Assembly (NCBI GenBank): GCA_024274705.1 | Contig: JAJSAL010000135.1 | Coordinates: 1-64,000 of the forward strand | Direction: 5' to 3' | DNA: 64,000 nucleotides | From: Spirochaetota bacterium | GTDB taxonomy: Bacteria; Spirochaetota; Spirochaetia; SPDA01; JAJSAL01 | Part shown: positions 60,623-64,000 of the stretch, piece after piece | Position numbering within the stretch: position 1 is the stretch's first letter | Layout of the letters: each line of letters opens with the position of its first letter | Program-made: the position numbers and the translations under genes | Notes under the pieces: generated by a model | Databases searched by the model: none | What the model saw: only the letters and a program-made list of their open reading frames with translations | What the model was told of the DNA's origin: nothing

Positions 60623-61870
60623 TCACGCCGTCAGCTTCCGAAAGAGTACCTTATTCTCCATTACATCCCGCAGCAAATCCCCACCGCCTAATGCTCCGGT
60701 CTTCCGCAAGATAAGGGGCCGTAATGCTCCGAAGATGTTGACATCCTCGGGAGAACCCAGGAGCACGGCTCCCACAGGCTTTCGATTCCGTAACAGTACT
60801 TTCAGGTAGGTTCCGTTCCCGGGATTGCTGTGTTGATATTCTTCCAGGTCTTTCTCATACTGAAATAATCCCATAGATGCCACGGTGATCCCGAACATCT
60901 CGGCAACGTTCATGTTCAGGCTGCCCCGGTAGACCGATTCTTTACCGGCCATGTTTGCACCTGCGATTTTACCATGTTCCACGGCGGTAGGCCAAAGAGC
61001 GTGAACGGCATGAGCTTCCCCGAGAAAAGTCGGTCCCGAGGCAACGTCTCCTGCGGCATATATGCCCTGGACGCTGCTTTCCATCCCCTGACCGACGAGA
61101 ATCCCGCGGTCCATTTCAATCCCGGTATTCTCTATAAACTCTATATTCGGGTGGACCCCGGCTGCCACGATAATGATATCCGCATCAAGGGATGGATATC
61201 CCTTAGGGAACACCTTGATGCCTCCTCCCCTCTTTCTATCTATACCTTCCGTGATAATACCCGTATAAACATCGACCCCGTAGCCGGCAATTCTTCTGTG
61301 AAGTACCCGGGCCCCCTGCTCGTCAAGAGCTTTCGGCATGATACGCTGCATCAATTCGAATATGGTAACATCGAGACCCCGGCTTTTTGCCGCCCATGCA
61401 GCCTGCAGAGCGACAAACCCGGATCCCAGGATGAGGGCTCTTTTCCCCGGGCACAAAAGAGGTTCGATATTTTCCGCATCCCTTAAGGTCCATAAATGGA
61501 ACACTCCCGGTCCCGCCAGGTTGTGAATCCGGGGCATAACAGGGCACGCCCCTGTTGCGATAAGCAGGCGATCATAGTCGATTACTGTTCCGTCTTCAAG
61601 CCTTAGGATCCCGAGGTGTATATCAATCTGCCTTACGGGATTACCGAAATGGGTCTCCACTTTCATCAGGCGGTAATACTCCGGGCTTCGAATAAACAGG
61701 TTTGAATAGGGCACCTTTTTTCGCAGGTAATAAGGCAGCAGGACCCGGGAGTACGCAGGGCCCTCTTCTTTCGAGATAAGGGTAATTCGTGAATACGGAT
61801 CATGGCTCCGCAAGCTTTCAAGTGCGCTTAAGGCGGCGGCGCTGTTTCCAATAATTACTATATTTATCAT
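60623..61870 (-). CDS. NAD(P)/FAD-dependent oxidoreductase (NADH:acceptor type)
   Basis: A 415-residue two-dinucleotide-fold flavoprotein. FAD site: NIVIIGNSAAALSALESL; NAD site: ALILGSGFVALQAAWAA; second FAD contact: QGIYAAGDVASGPT. It resembles the N-terminal part of nitrite reductase and rubredoxin reductases. It would pass electrons between NAD(P)H and the four-cluster ferredoxin. The ATG at 61870 matches the start of the FAD fold, though no clear ribosome site precedes it. The gap of 124 nt before it is the largest in the operon. Confidence 0.88.
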   Translation of the reverse strand: MINIVIIGNSAAALSALESLRSHDPYSRITLISKEEGPAYSRVLLPYYLRKKVPYSNLFIRSPEYYRLMKVETHFGNPVRQIDIHLGILRLEDGTVIDYDRLLIATGACPVMPRIHNLAGPGVFHLWTLRDAENIEPLLCPGKRALILGSGFVALQAAWAAKSRGLDVTIFELMQRIMPKALDEQGARVLHRRIAGYGVDVYTGIITEGIDRKRGGGIKVFPKGYPSLDADIIIVAAGVHPNIEFIENTGIEMDRGILVGQGMESSVQGIYAAGDVASGPTFLGEAHAVHALWPTAVEHGKIAGANMAGKESVYRGSLNMNVAEMFGITVASMGLFQYEKDLEEYQHSNPGNGTYLKVLLRNRKPVGAVLLGSPEDVNIFGALRPLILRKTGALGGGDLLRDVMENKVLFRKLTA

Positions 61871-61994
61871 ATTCAAATACCGGGTATCGTTTATAATAAA
61901 CACAGTAATCCATGAAGTCAATTTCCGCTATTCAGAGATATTCGATGAATACCCTGAAAAAGCGGATAATTATCACTATGTGAAACGAAAATTT

Positions 61995-62633
61995 TTATAT
62001 GTTGTTATCGAATCCCACGAGTATCGTCGCGTATTCCGGATTTTGTAATAATCTATACTCATTTCGAAGATAAACATCTGCTGTAGTCGGAGGGCTGACG
62101 GAAATAACATTCTTGATGGAAAAAAAACTTCGTTTCGCTTCCAGTTCCTGAAACCGTACAGGCGGAATGAGAAAATACGCCGGTATATTTCTGGATTGCT
62201 TCCTCCTTTCAGGAAAAAGGACAAAGCAATCGGTAAAAAAAACATGCTTTTCCATATACACCTTGTCCCTGTCGAGAACCTCCTCTCCGATAACATGATA
62301 CAGCTTATTATCTATTTCAATACATTCATGGGAGGGCGCATTATTACAACTCATATCTTCTACCATGTATATAGTCGGTGAGGGAGGTGGACGAAAGGAA
62401 CGATCTTTAATAAACACGAATATACTATCCCGTTCCAGCACACGCTCCATACCGATACTTACAAGTTTTACAAGTTGCATCCCATCACTTTTACTCTGTG
62501 CTTGTCTAATGGCATACAGGTCTTTCTTTAAAACTTGTGCAACGTCTATCACGCCGGGAATTTGTAAGAGTAACTCCTTGATGTTGTCTATAATACCCAT
62601 GTAATACCCATCAGACATCGCGAGGGATGACAT
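61995..62633 (-). CDS. Hypothetical protein in the molybdopterin operon
   Basis: A 212-residue soluble protein that I do not recognise. The N-terminal 35 residues (MGIIDNIKELLLQIPGVIDV from the 12th residue) look helical. The rest is mixed with many beta-type stretches (DSIFVFIKDRSF, YHVIGEEVLD, AYFLIPPVRFQEL). Possible starts are 62633, 62618 and 62600; AGAGG lies 4-5 nt before the first. It is co-directional with the IclR gene and may be a sensor or accessory protein. Confidence 0.6.
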   Translation of the reverse strand: MSSLAMSDGYYMGIIDNIKELLLQIPGVIDVAQVLKKDLYAIRQAQSKSDGMQLVKLVSIGMERVLERDSIFVFIKDRSFRPPPSPTIYMVEDMSCNNAPSHECIEIDNKLYHVIGEEVLDRDKVYMEKHVFFTDCFVLFPERRKQSRNIPAYFLIPPVRFQELEAKRSFFSIKNVISVSPPTTADVYLRNEYRLLQNPEYATILVGFDNNI

Positions 62634-62652
62634 GCTCCCTCTGCCTGAGATT

Positions 62653-63420
62653 TCATATATTTACATACTCGGGAAATCTGCCGCCGATCCGGTCAGACAC
62701 ATCACTGCTGGCTTCGAGAAGGGATTCCGCGTATTCCTCCATCGTTTCCTTGTCCAGGTCCACCGACGTTACGACAATTGCGAGACTTCCTATTACCCTC
62801 TGTGCATTCGCGAAAATAGGTGTTGCTATGGCATTGATTCCGTTATGGAATTCATGCATATTGTAAGCAACACCCGTTTTCCGGATCCTGTCAATATCCT
62901 GTTGCAGCTGCTCCCGGTTAGTAAACGTGGCGGATGTATATTTCTGAAAGTCCAGGTCTTTCATTATATCCATCTGTTCCCTTTTCGGAAGGAATGCCAG
63001 GACCGCTTTACCAGCGGCAGAACAGTGGAGGGGCATGATCTCCCCCCTCCCGATGGAAATCCGTGTATTGGTAAAGCCGCACATTTCCATGGCAACGCAG
63101 TTCCTTCCATTGAGGAGAGCAAAAAAAGTCGTCTCCTCTGTCTCCCGGTGAATATCTTCCAGGTAGGGCAGACAGATCGCGGATACGTCCATCCCTTCCA
63201 GCACCGCCTCGGCAAAACGGAGATGCGCGAAACCCAGGAGGTAGTGAAGATCCCGGTTTCTTTGAAATACAAGATCATACTTTTTAAGTGCAGCCAGGAT
63301 CCGGTAACAAGTAGAAGGGGGTATGTTGAGTTGATGACTGATCTGCTTATTTGTAAGACCGGTGCGGTAATTACTCCTCAGGAGCTCAAAAATCTGAACA
63401 ATCTTATCAATCGATAACAT
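62653..63420 (-). CDS. IclR family transcriptional regulator 4
   Basis: A 255-residue regulator and paralogue of IclR 1. It shares NKQISHQLNIPPSTCYRILA near residue 25, LGFAHLRFAEAVLEGMD, MPLHCSAAGKAVLAF and HNGINAIATPIF. It is the first gene of an eight-gene operon that ends with the ParB/Lrp-like gene. The ATG at 63420 has no ribosome site, and a promoter ends 8 nt before it. Confidence 0.9.
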   Translation of the reverse strand: MLSIDKIVQIFELLRSNYRTGLTNKQISHQLNIPPSTCYRILAALKKYDLVFQRNRDLHYLLGFAHLRFAEAVLEGMDVSAICLPYLEDIHRETEETTFFALLNGRNCVAMEMCGFTNTRISIGRGEIMPLHCSAAGKAVLAFLPKREQMDIMKDLDFQKYTSATFTNREQLQQDIDRIRKTGVAYNMHEFHNGINAIATPIFANAQRVIGSLAIVVTSVDLDKETMEEYAESLLEASSDVSDRIGGRFPEYVNI

Positions 63421-63428
63421 ACGGATAC

Positions 63429-63458
63429 AATATAGCTCGTTTTATTCCATTATGACAA
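63429..63458 (-). promoter_or_regulatory. Promoter giving a near-leaderless iclR 4 transcript
   Basis: On the minus strand TTGTCA (63458-63453), 18 nt, TATATT (63434-63429), then 8 nt to ATG. The geometry is identical to that before iclR 1. Confidence 0.5.
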
Positions 63459-63625
63459 CTTCTATTCTCAATATTTTAGAATATAGATTCCAGGTCCATG
63501 TAACGCGTGCATACAATGTACAATCATGCTATGCATTAAACCTTTACAACTATACCGGAACAACCTATTATCTTCACAGAAACCGGGGGTTCCTTTGCTC
63601 CATCAAGTTTTACAGGAGGTCGAAA

Positions 63626-63976
63626 ATGAAAGTAACAAAGCTCGAAGACAGGGAACGCATGTTTCTTGCAGGATGTATAAAGAACGATATCATAGCAGAC
63701 GGCACCATCAATGATGAGGAACTCAAGGACCTGGACGTGATTTTGAAGAAACTCGGTTTCCATGACTTCGACGGTATGCTGGAAGATTTTGAAGGCACAA
63801 TAAAAGATGAAGAAAGCTTTTGGGAACTCGCGGAATCGATAACCTCAAAGGATGTTCAGAACATTATCCTGGAGGTCCTTTACGAGTTATCCATACAGGA
63901 CGGATTCGTCGCTCCGGGACAAAAGAAACTGATGGAAGATCTCCAGGCGGCCTGGGGAATCGGGGATGAAAAGTAA
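63626..63976 (+). CDS. TerB-like protein
   Basis: A 116-residue acidic, helical protein of the TerB/DjlA-like fold. FLAGCIKNDIIADGTINDEEL near the N-terminus and LYELSIQDGFVAPGQKKLM near residue 90 are the paired metal-proximal motifs of the family. Its role is unclear; relatives occur in tellurite-resistance and stress systems. ACAGGAGGTCGAAA precedes the ATG. It diverges from iclR 4 across a 205-bp spacer with no other gene. Confidence 0.8.
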   Translation: MKVTKLEDRERMFLAGCIKNDIIADGTINDEELKDLDVILKKLGFHDFDGMLEDFEGTIKDEESFWELAESITSKDVQNIILEVLYELSIQDGFVAPGQKKLMEDLQAAWGIGDEK

Positions 63977-64000
63977 AAGACTGTTACTGCCGAACCAGGG

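Overview
The window reads as chromosome from a strictly anaerobic, fermentative bacterium of roughly even base composition. The evidence is the set of oxygen-sensitive or ferredoxin-linked enzymes: aldehyde:ferredoxin oxidoreductase, indolepyruvate:ferredoxin oxidoreductase, ADP-forming acyl-CoA synthetase, two cytoplasmic molybdopterin oxidoreductases, and corrinoid methyltransferases. The phylum cannot be fixed from sequence alone. No phage, IS element, CRISPR array or rRNA operon was seen.

Layout. (1) 1-6254: a CAT-anticodon tRNA, a membrane protein, then a two-gene second-messenger operon (a PTS-EIIA/diadenylate-cyclase fusion overlapping a RelA/SpoT-TPR alarmone synthetase), an alcohol dehydrogenase, mtnN and yigZ. 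(2) 6377-25536: pyrimidine and purine metabolism. It holds pyrE-like and pyrF, pyrB overlapping a three-subunit xanthine-dehydrogenase-type hydroxylase, an IclR regulator, a hydantoinase/dihydropyrimidinase, a tungsten-type aldehyde oxidoreductase, a second hydroxylase operon preceded by two broken genes, and a fused PyrD-PyrK-type flavoprotein. (3) 25553-33044: an aminotransferase/IorA/IorB/ADP-forming acyl-CoA synthetase operon for amino-acid fermentation, with two divergent IclR genes. (4) 33142-46533: a corrinoid protein, an MtmB-like and an MttB-like methyltransferase, then amino-acid-type ABC transport, an MFS carrier, an aminotransferase and an Fe-S/flavoprotein pair. (5) 46810-53298: a second, opposite-strand corrinoid/MtmB-like/MttB-like set with an AhpD-like protein and a molybdopterin oxidoreductase, behind a promoter and an attenuator-like hairpin. 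(6) 53374-55523: a short leader, a decayed SDR gene and an M20 amidohydrolase. (7) 55515-63458: a tightly packed eight-gene operon starting with an IclR gene and carrying an FAD oxidoreductase, a four-cluster ferredoxin, a molybdopterin oxidoreductase, a methyltetrahydrofolate:corrinoid-type methyltransferase, a phosphoesterase and a ParB/Lrp-like regulator. A TerB-like gene follows divergently.

How the parts may work together (inference). Methyl groups taken from unidentified methylated compounds by the two MtmB-like/MttB-like sets would pass to the corrinoid proteins. The methyltransferase at 57191-58036 could then move them to tetrahydrofolate, and the molybdopterin enzymes could handle one-carbon or other redox steps. 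Both MtmB-like proteins are full length without an in-frame TAG, so they do not use pyrrolysine. Five pieces of regulation are visible: a shared GAAAT-N3-ATTYC palindrome before both hydroxylase operons, two promoters that would give leaderless iclR mRNAs, an operator-like palindrome at an iclR start site, an attenuator before the second corrinoid operon, and a repeated GGACAGT motif before the cyclase gene. Four genes are visibly broken (aminotransferase, sodium symporter, YeiH family, SDR).
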